Assembly (NCBI GenBank): GCA_964407325.1
Contig: CAYOVA010000002.1
Span: 62,001 to 126,000, forward strand
Reading direction: 5' to 3'
Source: JAOAFZ01 sp964407325
Lineage (GTDB): Bacteria; Patescibacteriota; Microgenomatia; UBA1406; GWC2-37-13
Length of the DNA: 64,000 bases
The first letter of the stretch is position 1; every line of letters begins with the position of its first letter. The position numbers were made by a program, and so were the translations under genes. Positions 27,121 to 36,134 of this stretch are shown here, in pieces. The notes below the pieces were generated by a model. The model did no database searches, was not told the origin of the DNA, and was given only the letters and a program-made list of their open reading frames with translations.

Positions 27121-27510
27121 TCAGTTTATCTTTTCAGTAACGGTAGAAGCGCTTGCTCGAAGCGTAATAGGAGGAACGGAAATTAGCATTAATGGAATGT
27201 CATTGTACAGATATTCAACCGAATATGTAGAGATATCTGATTCAGGTTTGCACACAAGATTCTGAATAGGTTTCTTGAAGTTCTGGCTAAAGATAGCATT
27301 TGCCTGTCCGCAGTCTTCGGTTTTCGCCAATTGTCGAACCGCTGCAGTGGTAGCGTAGGTAAGCGACTGCTGCATGTACATGGCCCAGCCGAAGTACACG
27401 ATTAAAACGGTCATAGCCATAAGAATAGGAAGGGTATACAACAACTCGATTGTTACCCAGCCTTCGTCATTCTTCAGTATTGGCTTCATCGGTGGCTGTT
27501 TTCTGTTCAT
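27121..27510 (-). CDS. tadE: TadE-like pseudopilin
   Basis: 129 aa (an internal ATG at 27489 is an alternative start). A basic N-terminus ends in DEG followed by WVTIELLYTLPILMAMTV, with Glu at +5 as in class III prepilin signals cut by TadV-type peptidases. One TM helix, then an extracytoplasmic domain with two Cys. The gene overlaps the 3' end of cpaB by 44 bp and belongs to the minus-strand half of the Tad locus. Confidence 0.7.
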   Translation of the reverse strand: MNRKQPPMKPILKNDEGWVTIELLYTLPILMAMTVLIVYFGWAMYMQQSLTYATTAAVRQLAKTEDCGQANAIFSQNFKKPIQNLVCKPESDISTYSVEYLYNDIPLMLISVPPITLRASASTVTEKIN

Positions 27511-28204
27511 CAGGAGTAAAAGTAATTGCGGCTTTTTCTTTTGCCGGTTTTAACACAATCTGCAGTTTCCAGTCGCTATTCAGGTAGGTGGATACACTAT
27601 CCGCCTGCTCATCATTCACCAGCAATCCAAGCATCCCGCCTTCATCTCCTTTTGCATGGACAACGTCAAAAATTTCAACACTGTCGATAATCTTCAACGC
27701 TTTGGTACCCGCGTCCTTGTTCTGCGGAATTGCGTAGATATCGATTCGGTTTTGCTTTTGAAGTTCAGGAGGTACCGCGTGGAAATCAGCAGTATGGAAA
27801 TATACGAGTCTGGTACCCTCGGGGAGTGCCGAAGCTATGTTGTTCCCGTTTCCTACCTCCTGAACTCCGAAAAATGACGGAGATAATAGTTCCCCTTTTC
27901 GTATAGTAATAAGAGCACGCTGCCCGAAAATCGAACCAGCCTGCTCGGTTGTTATGCCTTTCGGCGGTTTTGCATTCTCCGGAAACGAATAAATCGCAAC
28001 ATCTTTACTTGAAATAGCTTCAAGTGGTGCGATATCGCGTGTTGCCACCAGATAATCCACCATTACAACCTCCTGCTTCTGGCTGTTTACGAAAACCATA
28101 GCAATCAGTACACCCGTAAGAAGGAGTGATGTAATTAATCCTCCCCAGCGGGTTAAAAACGGTAGTATCCTGGCAGAGCCGGATTCCGGAGTTGTGCGCT
28201 TCAT
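27467..28204 (-). CDS. cpaB: Flp pilus assembly protein CpaB/RcpC
   Basis: 245 aa. One N-terminal TM (about residues 15-37) is followed by a SAF domain (VDYLVATRDIAPLEAISSKD) and an RcpC-like second half (FGQRALITIRKGELLSPSFF). CpaB is thought to act in the periplasmic or extracytoplasmic part of the Flp export machine. It begins 5 nt after the flp pilin stop and overlaps tadE. The acidic C-terminal tail looks disordered. Confidence 0.8.
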   Translation of the reverse strand: MKRTTPESGSARILPFLTRWGGLITSLLLTGVLIAMVFVNSQKQEVVMVDYLVATRDIAPLEAISSKDVAIYSFPENAKPPKGITTEQAGSIFGQRALITIRKGELLSPSFFGVQEVGNGNNIASALPEGTRLVYFHTADFHAVPPELQKQNRIDIYAIPQNKDAGTKALKIIDSVEIFDVVHAKGDEGGMLGLLVNDEQADSVSTYLNSDWKLQIVLKPAKEKAAITFTPDEQKTATDEANTEE

Positions 28205-28209
28205 ACGTG

Positions 28210-28362
28210 TTATTTCATCGCATCGACTACTTTGTTAGCCTTAGCAGTTATACCACTTTGGATAGCTGTGATAGCAGTTGTTACGATACCAATAATAATA
28301 AGAGCACCGACAACATATTCCATCGTTGTCCATCCATCCTGGTTTTTAAGCATTTTTTTCAT
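28210..28362 (-). CDS. flp: Flp-type major pilin, 50 aa
   Basis: Reading the minus strand gives 50 residues: basic KKMLKNQDG, then WTTMEYVVGALIIIGIVTTA and a short Ala/Lys-rich tail ending VVDAMK. This is the Flp prepilin pattern: cleavage after Gly, Glu at +5, Tyr at +6, one hydrophobic helix. It is the first gene of the minus-strand pilus operon flp-cpaB-tadE, 100 bp from the divergent plus-strand half. Confidence 0.85.
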   Translation of the reverse strand: MKKMLKNQDGWTTMEYVVGALIIIGIVTTAITAIQSGITAKANKVVDAMK

Positions 28363-28465
28363 AATGCAATTAGGAAATTGGTAATAATAGTAAATACTAT
28401 ATCTATATTTGAAAAATATGTGATGTTATAGTATAATTACTACAGTTTTGTATTATAATACGAAC

Positions 28466-29005
28466 ATGCAGAAAAATCAAGAACAAGCCGGTTACGCAAC
28501 CATTTTCGCCATGATTGTTGTACTAGGGGCTATAACTATTCTTGCCTTTGTGGTCGAAACCGGAAGAGCTATGGATTCGGCTACTAGATTGACAGGAGGC
28601 GCTGATCTTGCAGCGCGTTCGGGTTCAATCCAGTTTTCAAAAACTGCGGTACAGGAGACTGAGAAGCTCTACAAAGATATCGAAGACGAAATGAAAAAAG
28701 AAGTAGAAGACGAAGGGGTGCTTACACCCGATACAGAAGAGTTCAAAGATGAGGTAAAAAAACGCTCAAACAAAAAACTACAGGATAAAAAAAACGAAAT
28801 AATCAGCAAAGCCAAAAGCGCATGCTCAAGCAAAGCAAACGATATATTACAAAAAAACAAAGTACAGTCGGAGTCGATTAGCTGTACCGAAACAGAAGTT
28901 ACCGTAAAGGCGTACACTAACTACTCACCAGTAGTTGCAGGTTCCGGTGCCAACGGTAACAAGTTCACCAGGGAATCAAAACACAAAGTTCAAATAACTT
29001 TTTAA
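28466..29005 (+). CDS. TadG-like pilus-associated protein
   Basis: 179 aa from the ATG at 28466 (an in-frame TTG at 28448 lies upstream of the -10 box TATAAT, which is 6 nt from this ATG). The N-terminal QAGYATIFAMIVVLGAITIL TM segment followed by ETGRAMDSATRLTGGADLAA resembles TadG/TadE minor pilin-like proteins. A long charged helical stretch (about 60-125) and two or more Cys follow. It overlaps the tadB start by one base and leads the plus-strand Tad operon. Confidence 0.65.
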   Translation: MQKNQEQAGYATIFAMIVVLGAITILAFVVETGRAMDSATRLTGGADLAARSGSIQFSKTAVQETEKLYKDIEDEMKKEVEDEGVLTPDTEEFKDEVKKRSNKKLQDKKNEIISKAKSACSSKANDILQKNKVQSESISCTETEVTVKAYTNYSPVVAGSGANGNKFTRESKHKVQITF

Positions 29006-29955
29006 TGATAGAGCTATTACTACTGGCACTGTTGAATCTGATTGTGATTCTGGGAAGCTTAGCCTTCCAGTATCTGTATTATGTAAACAAACGCAAAACA
29101 TATGACGAGCGAGTACAGCACTTGCACAGTACAAAAACGTTCTCGTTAAACCCGTTTGTGTACTTCCCGGATTCCTGGCACAAAACGCTCCAAAAACTGA
29201 ATATTTTTACTCCAAAGAAAGATGATGCAAAAGGGTCCGGTCTTCTTCAGCAGATTACTCCTGCAAATCTTATTGCACTGAATGTAGCTATGCTGGTGAT
29301 TTCTTATAACATGCAAAAACTTGCCAACATACCGTGGTACATCTCCATACTTGTGTTGGTCGTGGTCCAGGCTGGAGTATATTTTTACCTGCAAAACAAG
29401 CAAATCCTTGTAAAAGAGGCTATTGAAAAGAAACTGCCTGAAATTCTGGATATGATGGCTCGTGTGTATCGTGTTCATACCGATTTACGCGTAGCAGTTC
29501 GTGAAGTCGCCGAACACTCGACAGATGAAATTGTGCGAACTGAATTCAAGCGTGTTGCCCAGCTTTCGCAGTTCGGATACTCTGTAGAAGATGCGCTCGA
29601 GCACTTGGCAAATGAAATCAAAAGTCCCGATCTGGACTTTGTGGTATCTTCAATTAAGTTGAATGTCCCAGTGGGGGGAAATCTTCCTTATTTATTTGAA
29701 CATACCGCTCAGATGTTACGGCAAAGAAAAGAAGCCACAGACGAAATCAACAACCTTATGTTCCAAAGCAAAATTTCATCGATTATTTCGGCGCTTTTGG
29801 TACCTGTAATAACCATTGTTTCGTTCGTTAGCAGCGAAAAATACCAGGACGTGCTATTGCGCAATCCAACTGGGCGTATGGTGTTTTTTATCTGTCTAAT
29901 CTGGTGGTTTATTGGCGTTGTGATTATCCGTAAAAATTCACGTATTACCCTATGA
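29005..29955 (+). CDS. tadB: Tad pilus inner-membrane platform protein TadB
   Basis: 316 aa, GspF/T2SF family. TM segments lie near residues 3-25, 90-130, 255-275 and 290-310, with the T2SF domain between about 150 and 275 (EILDMMARVYRVHTDLRVAV, LEHLANEIKSPDLDFVV). TadB with TadC forms the membrane platform for Flp export. The ATG overlaps the preceding stop (TAATG), and the stop overlaps tadC by 4 bp. Confidence 0.8.
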   Translation: MIELLLLALLNLIVILGSLAFQYLYYVNKRKTYDERVQHLHSTKTFSLNPFVYFPDSWHKTLQKLNIFTPKKDDAKGSGLLQQITPANLIALNVAMLVISYNMQKLANIPWYISILVLVVVQAGVYFYLQNKQILVKEAIEKKLPEILDMMARVYRVHTDLRVAVREVAEHSTDEIVRTEFKRVAQLSQFGYSVEDALEHLANEIKSPDLDFVVSSIKLNVPVGGNLPYLFEHTAQMLRQRKEATDEINNLMFQSKISSIISALLVPVITIVSFVSSEKYQDVLLRNPTGRMVFFICLIWWFIGVVIIRKNSRITL

Positions 29956-30791
29956 GCTTAGTATCATCACAAACATACTGGATTGATCGCTTGCTCTATT
30001 CCAATAGCAAGAAAGGGGTAGTGTGGGAGCTGGCTTGGGTACGAGCAAAAAACCAGATTATAAAAAAGCTGCAAGAGCTATACAGCTACCCTATATTTGA
30101 GAAATCGCTCCTACTACGCAATTTAAACGGGAAATTACAGCTAACCGGAATATCAATGGTGCAATATAAAGTGTGGAAGGGAACAGGTGCAACTCTTGGC
30201 TTGCTGCTGGGGACATGCATCTATCTTTTAAGTATCAGCAATCCGTTATCACCGCTTGTGGTGCTCATTCCAGTGCTTACTTTGATGGGGTTCTCTTTGG
30301 TCGATTGGTACGTGATGGATAAAGAGCAGGAGATCTCGTTCCGGATCCACCACGAGTTTCCGAGGTTTATGGATTTGCTGCACTTGTATACCGCATCGGC
30401 TGCTTATGAAAACATTGGTTCAGCAATGTACGCAATTGCCAATACCATGCACGGAGCGCTCGCAAAACAGTTACAGGAGCTTACCGCAGTGCAGCGATTC
30501 GTAGATACCGACAAATTCCTGGATGAATTTAGTGTACGCATCAAAACACCACTGGCAAAAGATCTCGTAGCAACGCTCCGTCTTACCGAAGTGTATGGAG
30601 GCAATATCAGCGAAAAAATTGGGATATTAGCCGAGGAATCACATAAAGCTCGTATGCAAAATGCGAAAAAACAGGGACAGCGATCATCTGCAGCTCTTAT
30701 GATTCCCCTTATGTTATTCCATTTTCCTGTCGCGATTATCATTTTTCTTGCTCCAACAGCTCTTGCGCTTCAAAAAGTGTTCGGTTGGTAA
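29952..30791 (+). CDS. tadC: Tad pilus inner-membrane platform protein TadC
   Basis: 279 aa, second T2SF-family protein. TM segments at about residues 75-120 and 250-279; the cytoplasmic helical domain contains FRIHHEFPRFMDLLHLYTA and LRLTEVYGGNISEKIGILAE. Start overlaps the tadB stop. Position and length match TadC. Confidence 0.8.
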   Translation: MSLVSSQTYWIDRLLYSNSKKGVVWELAWVRAKNQIIKKLQELYSYPIFEKSLLLRNLNGKLQLTGISMVQYKVWKGTGATLGLLLGTCIYLLSISNPLSPLVVLIPVLTLMGFSLVDWYVMDKEQEISFRIHHEFPRFMDLLHLYTASAAYENIGSAMYAIANTMHGALAKQLQELTAVQRFVDTDKFLDEFSVRIKTPLAKDLVATLRLTEVYGGNISEKIGILAEESHKARMQNAKKQGQRSSAALMIPLMLFHFPVAIIIFLAPTALALQKVFGW

Positions 30792-30817
30792 GGACAAATT
30801 AAAAGCTCTAACCCTAT

Positions 30818-32050
30818 ATGCAAGCATTTACAAAAGACATAATTAAGAACGAGTTTATCAACCTTATTAAGGATTATCCTCATTTTCCTTTCAATGACAG
30901 GAAGGCACAGGAGGAAGTTGCAGGTGAGCTGCTTGAGCAGGTGTTCGAGAAAACTCACCAGTATGTCACTTCTCTCGAAAAAAAACAGCTACTGAGGGAG
31001 ATACTTGATACTGTGGTATTCGGCTTACGACAAATCCAGAAACTCCAAGATGATCCTGACATTGAGGAAATTATGATTAACGGTTTGGATACTATTTTCG
31101 TGAAGCGCCGTTTTAGTGACAAAACCGAAAAAGTACCTGTTCAGTTTAGCAATAGAAACGAGATTCGCTCGGTCATTGAAAAGCTGCTTGAAGGAACGGG
31201 ACGGAGAATCGACCGGAGTAGTCCGATAGTAGACACTCGACTTGCCGACGGATCGCGTGTCAATATCGTTATTGAGCCATTGTCGCTGCAGGGTCCGGTG
31301 ATTACTATCAGAAAGTTTCCGAAAGATCCCATTTCTGCTGAAGACTTGTTAAAGCACACTACCATTAACAAAGAAATGTATGAGTTCTTGAGACTAGTTG
31401 TTCAGAAAAAGAAAAACGTAGTTATAAGCGGAAGTACTGCTGCAGGTAAAACGACAACATTATCTGCACTGCTTGATTTTGTCGAAGGCGGACAGAATGG
31501 TGACAGGTTAGTTTTAATTGAACAGATTGCTGAATTAAAGCTTCCTGAAAGGGTTATAAATAAAATTCATCTTGAAACAAGACCTCCTAATATCGAAGGT
31601 AAAGGTGAATATGAAATCCGTGATCTGTTGAAGAATGCACTCCGTATGCGCCCCGATCGTATTATTATCGGAGAAGTCCGCGGAGGCGAGGCATTCGATT
31701 TATTGCAAGCACTGAATACAGGTCATGAAGGTAGTTTTACAACCCTCCATGCAAATTCAGCAGAAGATGCGTTGATGCGTCTTGAGAGTATGGTGTTACT
31801 AGCCGGTTTTGATCAAGTACCGCTGCCTGTTATCAAAACCTGGATTCAGCGTTCAATTGATTTTGTTATTCAGCAAAAACGCTTGCCAGATGGTTCGCGT
31901 AAAATGGTTGAGATTGCAGCAGTAAACAAAGACGATTATTCTTTAGATAAAGCAACATCTTTAAAAACAGATCCTATTTTCACTTACGAAAGAGGGAAAT
32001 TCGGCAAAAATGCAAAGAACTTTGCAAAATATTTAAAAATTATTAAATAA
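30818..32050 (+). CDS. tadA: Tad pilus secretion ATPase TadA/CpaF
   Basis: 410 aa. An N-terminal helical region and DDPDIEEIMINGLDTIFVKR lead to the ATPase core: Walker A GSTAAGKTTT at 205-214, the Asp box and LRMRPDRIIIGEVRGGEAFD, and FTTLHANSAEDAL with the His box. This is the GspE/VirB11-like ATPase driving pilus extension and possibly retraction. It lies 26 nt after tadC, with tadZ 2 nt downstream. Confidence 0.9.
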   Translation: MQAFTKDIIKNEFINLIKDYPHFPFNDRKAQEEVAGELLEQVFEKTHQYVTSLEKKQLLREILDTVVFGLRQIQKLQDDPDIEEIMINGLDTIFVKRRFSDKTEKVPVQFSNRNEIRSVIEKLLEGTGRRIDRSSPIVDTRLADGSRVNIVIEPLSLQGPVITIRKFPKDPISAEDLLKHTTINKEMYEFLRLVVQKKKNVVISGSTAAGKTTTLSALLDFVEGGQNGDRLVLIEQIAELKLPERVINKIHLETRPPNIEGKGEYEIRDLLKNALRMRPDRIIIGEVRGGEAFDLLQALNTGHEGSFTTLHANSAEDALMRLESMVLLAGFDQVPLPVIKTWIQRSIDFVIQQKRLPDGSRKMVEIAAVNKDDYSLDKATSLKTDPIFTYERGKFGKNAKNFAKYLKIIK

Positions 32051-32052
32051 CT

Positions 32053-33171
32053 ATGAAACAAAACCTGAGCGTAGCTATTGTTGGAACGGTTAAAGGATTT
32101 GCAGATGTCTACAAAAAAGTAAATGCAGAATCATTTACTGTTGCAGAATTTAAGAATGTGAAAGAGCTTTCTAATACAGGATACTACGATGCAATTCTGC
32201 TTGCGGAAACAGAAATTGTAAGTTATAAGCCGGAACAATTTCCAAATTCAGCACTGCTTGTTGTTACTGACTCACCATCCAAAGGTAGCGAACTTTTTCC
32301 TAAAATTAAAAGTATACATGCTTACACGATAGTTGCCTTACCTGTTTCTGCAAAGAAGTTAGAGGAATACCTCAATGAGGCTCATTCATCGTTCATCCAG
32401 AGTAAGTCGCAAGGTGCTGCAAAGGCTGAAGTCGGTAAGTCCGTTCTTGTTACTTCATTTAGTAACGGAAGTGGGAAATCTTTGTTATCATACAATCTGG
32501 CAGCAAAATTGGCATCTTTTTTCCCTGAAAATTCGGTAAGCCTTGTTGATATGAATTACCCTCTTTCTGTAAGCAAGGCTATGTTGAATATTGAAGATCA
32601 GTACAGCTGGCAAATTCTAAAGCCAGTATTACAGGAGGGTATAGTGGATAAACAGAAAATCGCTAACATAATTTACCTGACAAAGTATCGGTTTTCCCTA
32701 TTAAGTGGTCCAGTAGATTTATCCAAGAATCAACCGTTATCAATCAAAGAATTTGGAAACCTCGATACATCATTAAAGAATATTTTCAAATCAGTTATCT
32801 ATGACTTTCGAACGGTGTCTACAGACAAAGATTTGTCCTACTTTGCATTAGCAGACATGGTGATTATTGTGGTGGAATTGTCGAGTGTTTCAATCTTGCA
32901 GACAATAAGAGGATTGCAACACTTAAGAAACAATACTCCCGATTTGCTTGAAAAGGTAAGGTTTATTGTCAATAAAGTTGACGAAAGGAAAGGGAAATCA
33001 GCAGAACTAGTAAGTTCTCGACTGGAAATGGAGCCATTTGGAGTGATTGATAACGACCCGGATGCAGTCGATGCATTTACAGAAATCGGACAGTTGTTTG
33101 AGGATAAAACACTTCTTGTGGACAAGCAACTGTATACTCTGGCGGAAAAGCTTGTAAAAGAACTGTTCTAA
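32053..33171 (+). CDS. tadZ: TadZ/CpaE-like MinD-family ATPase
   Basis: 372 aa. Residues 1-110 look like an atypical receiver domain (YYDAILLAETEIV, YTIVALPVSAKKLEEYL). From 129 a ParA/MinD-like domain follows, with the deviant Walker loop FSNGSGKSLLSYNLA at 136-150, in which the usual KGG-type signature Lys is replaced by Ser/Asn. TadZ proteins localise the Tad machine. It is the last gene of the plus-strand operon. Confidence 0.75.
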   Translation: MKQNLSVAIVGTVKGFADVYKKVNAESFTVAEFKNVKELSNTGYYDAILLAETEIVSYKPEQFPNSALLVVTDSPSKGSELFPKIKSIHAYTIVALPVSAKKLEEYLNEAHSSFIQSKSQGAAKAEVGKSVLVTSFSNGSGKSLLSYNLAAKLASFFPENSVSLVDMNYPLSVSKAMLNIEDQYSWQILKPVLQEGIVDKQKIANIIYLTKYRFSLLSGPVDLSKNQPLSIKEFGNLDTSLKNIFKSVIYDFRTVSTDKDLSYFALADMVIIVVELSSVSILQTIRGLQHLRNNTPDLLEKVRFIVNKVDERKGKSAELVSSRLEMEPFGVIDNDPDAVDAFTEIGQLFEDKTLLVDKQLYTLAEKLVKELF

Positions 33172-33195
33172 AAATGCTGTTCAATAGATAGGGAG

Positions 33196-35349
33196 TCATA
33201 ACTCTCTTGATAGATATTGAGCGTATACATTTATTAAATGAAAACTTTTTTCGATACCAAGCATTTCCATTTGCCGACGTGCGTCATGGTAGAAATTGTT
33301 CCCTTCGACAGTGAACCCTAATCGGGAATAGGTAATTGCAAGTCCCAATTTATTCAGCCAGGTATAGGTACCTCGAACTAATGGTTCTTTCTTGTCGTTT
33401 TGCAATCCAAGTAGAAAAAAATGTTTTGCTTCTTCGAAATTATCCTGGAGAAATTGCAAAATGCCAAAGTGTGAATAAATCACACATGCGTAAATGTTTT
33501 TTCTAGTCTTGTTAGAAATTTTGTTAATGTTTGCTAGAGCTACTTCGAGGCATTGGTGGGCTTGGAAGTAATCTTTCCTCATTAGATAGCCTTCGCTTTC
33601 ATACCTGGCATTGTGAGAAAGATGTTCATACTCGTCAAGGAGTGTAAACAATTTCTTTGAGATAGACAAATTTTTAAATCCTTTGTCAAGTTCGTTGTTA
33701 ATAAAACAAAGCTTTCCATAGCGTTGATGTGCTAATGCAATGTAAAAAGTATTCTTTGTTTTTTTTGAAACCTCTGCTGCCTCAATTGATTTTAAAATTG
33801 CTTTTTTAATATTTCCGTCATAGTAATAAAGCCTGCTCGCCTCTTCTAAAAGAATTGAAAGCTCAAGTGGCTTATCGTCACGTTTTCGCGCTAGTTTTAG
33901 AAAAGTGTTACTCAGGTCACTAAAATCCTTCCAGGCACCTACGTGCCAGTAGTACGTTCTAAAACTTTGCCATAGTTTGCTTGCAATATCATAGTGTTTT
34001 TTTTCAAGACAATTTCGTAAAGTTGAAACTATGGTCTGTACTTCGGGAGCTAACTTCTTGAAGTATTCACGGGAGTCTTTGTACTGATCTATAAACAAAA
34101 TATAGTACTCAGCCAGTCTTTGTAAATACTTAGAGTGGTCAAGTCTATTATTAAGGAATGAAAGAATAATGGGATGCAGCGATAAATACTCTTCATTTTT
34201 TTTCTGGATGAAAGACAAAGAAACAAGGTTTTCCAGGGACTTCGAAGTTTTCTTTTTTGAGAGTTTGTGAAGGAATGCAATACATTGAATTGTGAATGAA
34301 TTCTCTTCAAATTGTGTACATGAGTCAAGAATGTTTTTCTCCTGTTCACTCAGATTGTTATAACATAAAGTTAAACTGCTTTGTATTGATTTGCTTTGAA
34401 GCAAGTCAGAAATCTTGACAGGTGAAATAGAATTGTATTGTTTCGTGATTATTTGCGCAAGCAGGGGAAGATTGTCCTGATTGTTGATAATTGAAAGCAA
34501 TAACGTTTCATTATGTTTACGCAATCGCAAAGGGATTGAAGCTTTTATAAACTGTTTTAGCTCTTTGTTAGAGAAAGGCATAACTGTGAACACTTTACTG
34601 ATAGTTTGAGCTTCATTCACTAGTGAGGACGTAGTAACAATAACCGAACTCTGAGAAGAGTTAGGGAGAATGCTCTCCAAAGGTAAATCGGGTGGGATAT
34701 CATCAAACACAAACAAGGCATTTTTGTTTGCAATATATGTCCGATACAAGTTTATAACTTCTTCTAAACGTGCTTGAAGGGGTAGGGTCTCATCATAAGA
34801 TTGCATAACAGAATGGAGAATTGATAAGGGTTTTAAAGAATTACAATGCACCCATATAACCCCGTCGTTGAAATTATCTTGGCAGAGATGTGCTATATAT
34901 GTTGCCAATGCTGTTTTCCCTGTACCCGATTGTCCATAAATAATTGTTACGTTATGTTCTGCAATGTTTTTTAGGATTTCGTTTGTAATTTTTTCTCTCT
35001 TTATAAAGTTGTCAGGTATTCGTGGAGCTTCAAAAGGTATCTGTTTTAGGTTTTTAAAAGGAAGTTTCTTAATTTCAGATTCCGTTAAAAAACCTAGTCC
35101 TGCAGCTTCCATAAATTGATTGGCTTCATGAACTGTATGCATTCCGGTATTGTTTAAAAAAATTGAAATCATTGCGCAAATTACCCGGCGATCTTTGGGA
35201 ATACGAGTCCCTTTTTGCCAATGGGAGAATAGGGAATCTTCAAAGATAAAGTTAATATCAGCAAGAGCATTACCAAATTCGTGAAGTGTTTCGAATTCAG
35301 ATTTTAATCTGTACTTGCGAAATAGAGTGCTAAATGAATCCTTTTGCAT
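33196..35349 (-). CDS. STAND NTPase: HTH-like N-terminus, NB-ARC, TPR-like repeats
   Basis: 717 aa from the ATG at 35349 (29 further codons upstream are open but TATACT lies 11 nt before this ATG). Residues 5-65 resemble an XRE-type helix-turn-helix region. The NB-ARC core has P-loop GQSGTGKTALA at 139, Walker B NALFVFDDIP, SSVIVTTSS and a DNLPLLAQI (GLPL-like) motif. From about 480 to the end there are helical repeats of TPR type. Such proteins are signal-sensing regulators or defence switches. It faces the Tad operon tail to tail; a link with either neighbour is unproven. Confidence 0.75.
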   Translation of the reverse strand: MQKDSFSTLFRKYRLKSEFETLHEFGNALADINFIFEDSLFSHWQKGTRIPKDRRVICAMISIFLNNTGMHTVHEANQFMEAAGLGFLTESEIKKLPFKNLKQIPFEAPRIPDNFIKREKITNEILKNIAEHNVTIIYGQSGTGKTALATYIAHLCQDNFNDGVIWVHCNSLKPLSILHSVMQSYDETLPLQARLEEVINLYRTYIANKNALFVFDDIPPDLPLESILPNSSQSSVIVTTSSLVNEAQTISKVFTVMPFSNKELKQFIKASIPLRLRKHNETLLLSIINNQDNLPLLAQIITKQYNSISPVKISDLLQSKSIQSSLTLCYNNLSEQEKNILDSCTQFEENSFTIQCIAFLHKLSKKKTSKSLENLVSLSFIQKKNEEYLSLHPIILSFLNNRLDHSKYLQRLAEYYILFIDQYKDSREYFKKLAPEVQTIVSTLRNCLEKKHYDIASKLWQSFRTYYWHVGAWKDFSDLSNTFLKLARKRDDKPLELSILLEEASRLYYYDGNIKKAILKSIEAAEVSKKTKNTFYIALAHQRYGKLCFINNELDKGFKNLSISKKLFTLLDEYEHLSHNARYESEGYLMRKDYFQAHQCLEVALANINKISNKTRKNIYACVIYSHFGILQFLQDNFEEAKHFFLLGLQNDKKEPLVRGTYTWLNKLGLAITYSRLGFTVEGNNFYHDARRQMEMLGIEKSFHLINVYAQYLSREL

Positions 35350-35460
35350 GTTAACGCAGTAGTATATCAAACACCTTGTCAGATTTTCTGACAAATTGAA
35401 TATAGTAGTTTTTATTAGTACAATTTCCTTCGGCAAGTGATAGCGTACAAGGAGGCATAG

Positions 35461-36033
35461 ATGAGCGGAAACCTCAATCCTGTAGCAGTAATCTCCCTCT
35501 ACCCCACAATTAAGGTGTGGATGTTTAGAGGAGATGACACGAAGATGCTACCAAACGGAGAAGGCGAACCCGTTGCGACACCAGTTATCGCCAAACGGAT
35601 CTCAAAAGCTGCTCTCGAGCAGATGGACCCAGAAGGGTTTGTTCGCTGGATTATCATGAGCACAAGGGCAATCGAGGCCGACACAATGGCACTCGCGGTT
35701 CTCCCGCAGCATATCTGGTACCAGCTACTCACAAATGCTGGGAAAACTGTAGGTGGTCCACAAAGGATACGCCATACGGAAGGCAATATCCCTTCCCTCT
35801 TTGTAATCAGACCAAAAGCGAGGGGGGGCGGCTACGTCTTTGAACCCTATAGGCCAACGATCGAGAGGGTGCGTACGGTAGCTGAGGACTCGGCTCTATT
35901 TGAGCTTTACTTGTTGGCAATATACATGACTGGAGGTGAGCTTCCCATTGAGAAGCTAAAGCAGATCCTGGACGTAGTGCGGCACCCTCAACTGACCCAG
36001 TCGGAGCTGCTCAACTTGTTCCGCAGGCTCTAG
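35461..36033 (+). CDS. Hypothetical protein with strong ribosome binding site
   Basis: 190 aa, not recognised. AAGGAGG lies 6 nt before the ATG. A TACAAT near 35417 could be the -10 box, giving a real 5' UTR, unlike most genes here. The protein is soluble and mixed alpha/beta, with a basic GG loop (PKARGGGYVFEPYR) and a helical C-terminus. GC-richer codons than its neighbours. A hairpin without T-tract (36057-36081) follows. Confidence 0.6.
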   Translation: MSGNLNPVAVISLYPTIKVWMFRGDDTKMLPNGEGEPVATPVIAKRISKAALEQMDPEGFVRWIIMSTRAIEADTMALAVLPQHIWYQLLTNAGKTVGGPQRIRHTEGNIPSLFVIRPKARGGGYVFEPYRPTIERVRTVAEDSALFELYLLAIYMTGGELPIEKLKQILDVVRHPQLTQSELLNLFRRL

Positions 36034-36056
36034 GCACATAAGCTAGGTCTGATAAA

Positions 36057-36081
36057 GCTGGCAGGGAGAACCTCTGCCAGC
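36057..36081 (+). terminator. Hairpin after the 190-aa gene
   Basis: GCTGGCAG at 36057-36064 pairs with CTGCCAGC at 36074-36081 around a 9-nt loop. No T-tract follows. Confidence 0.5.
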
Positions 36082-36134
36082 ACAACTTACAAAACAATAT
36101 TGCAAATGTTTGTTCTGGCTTGTATTATAGCTCT

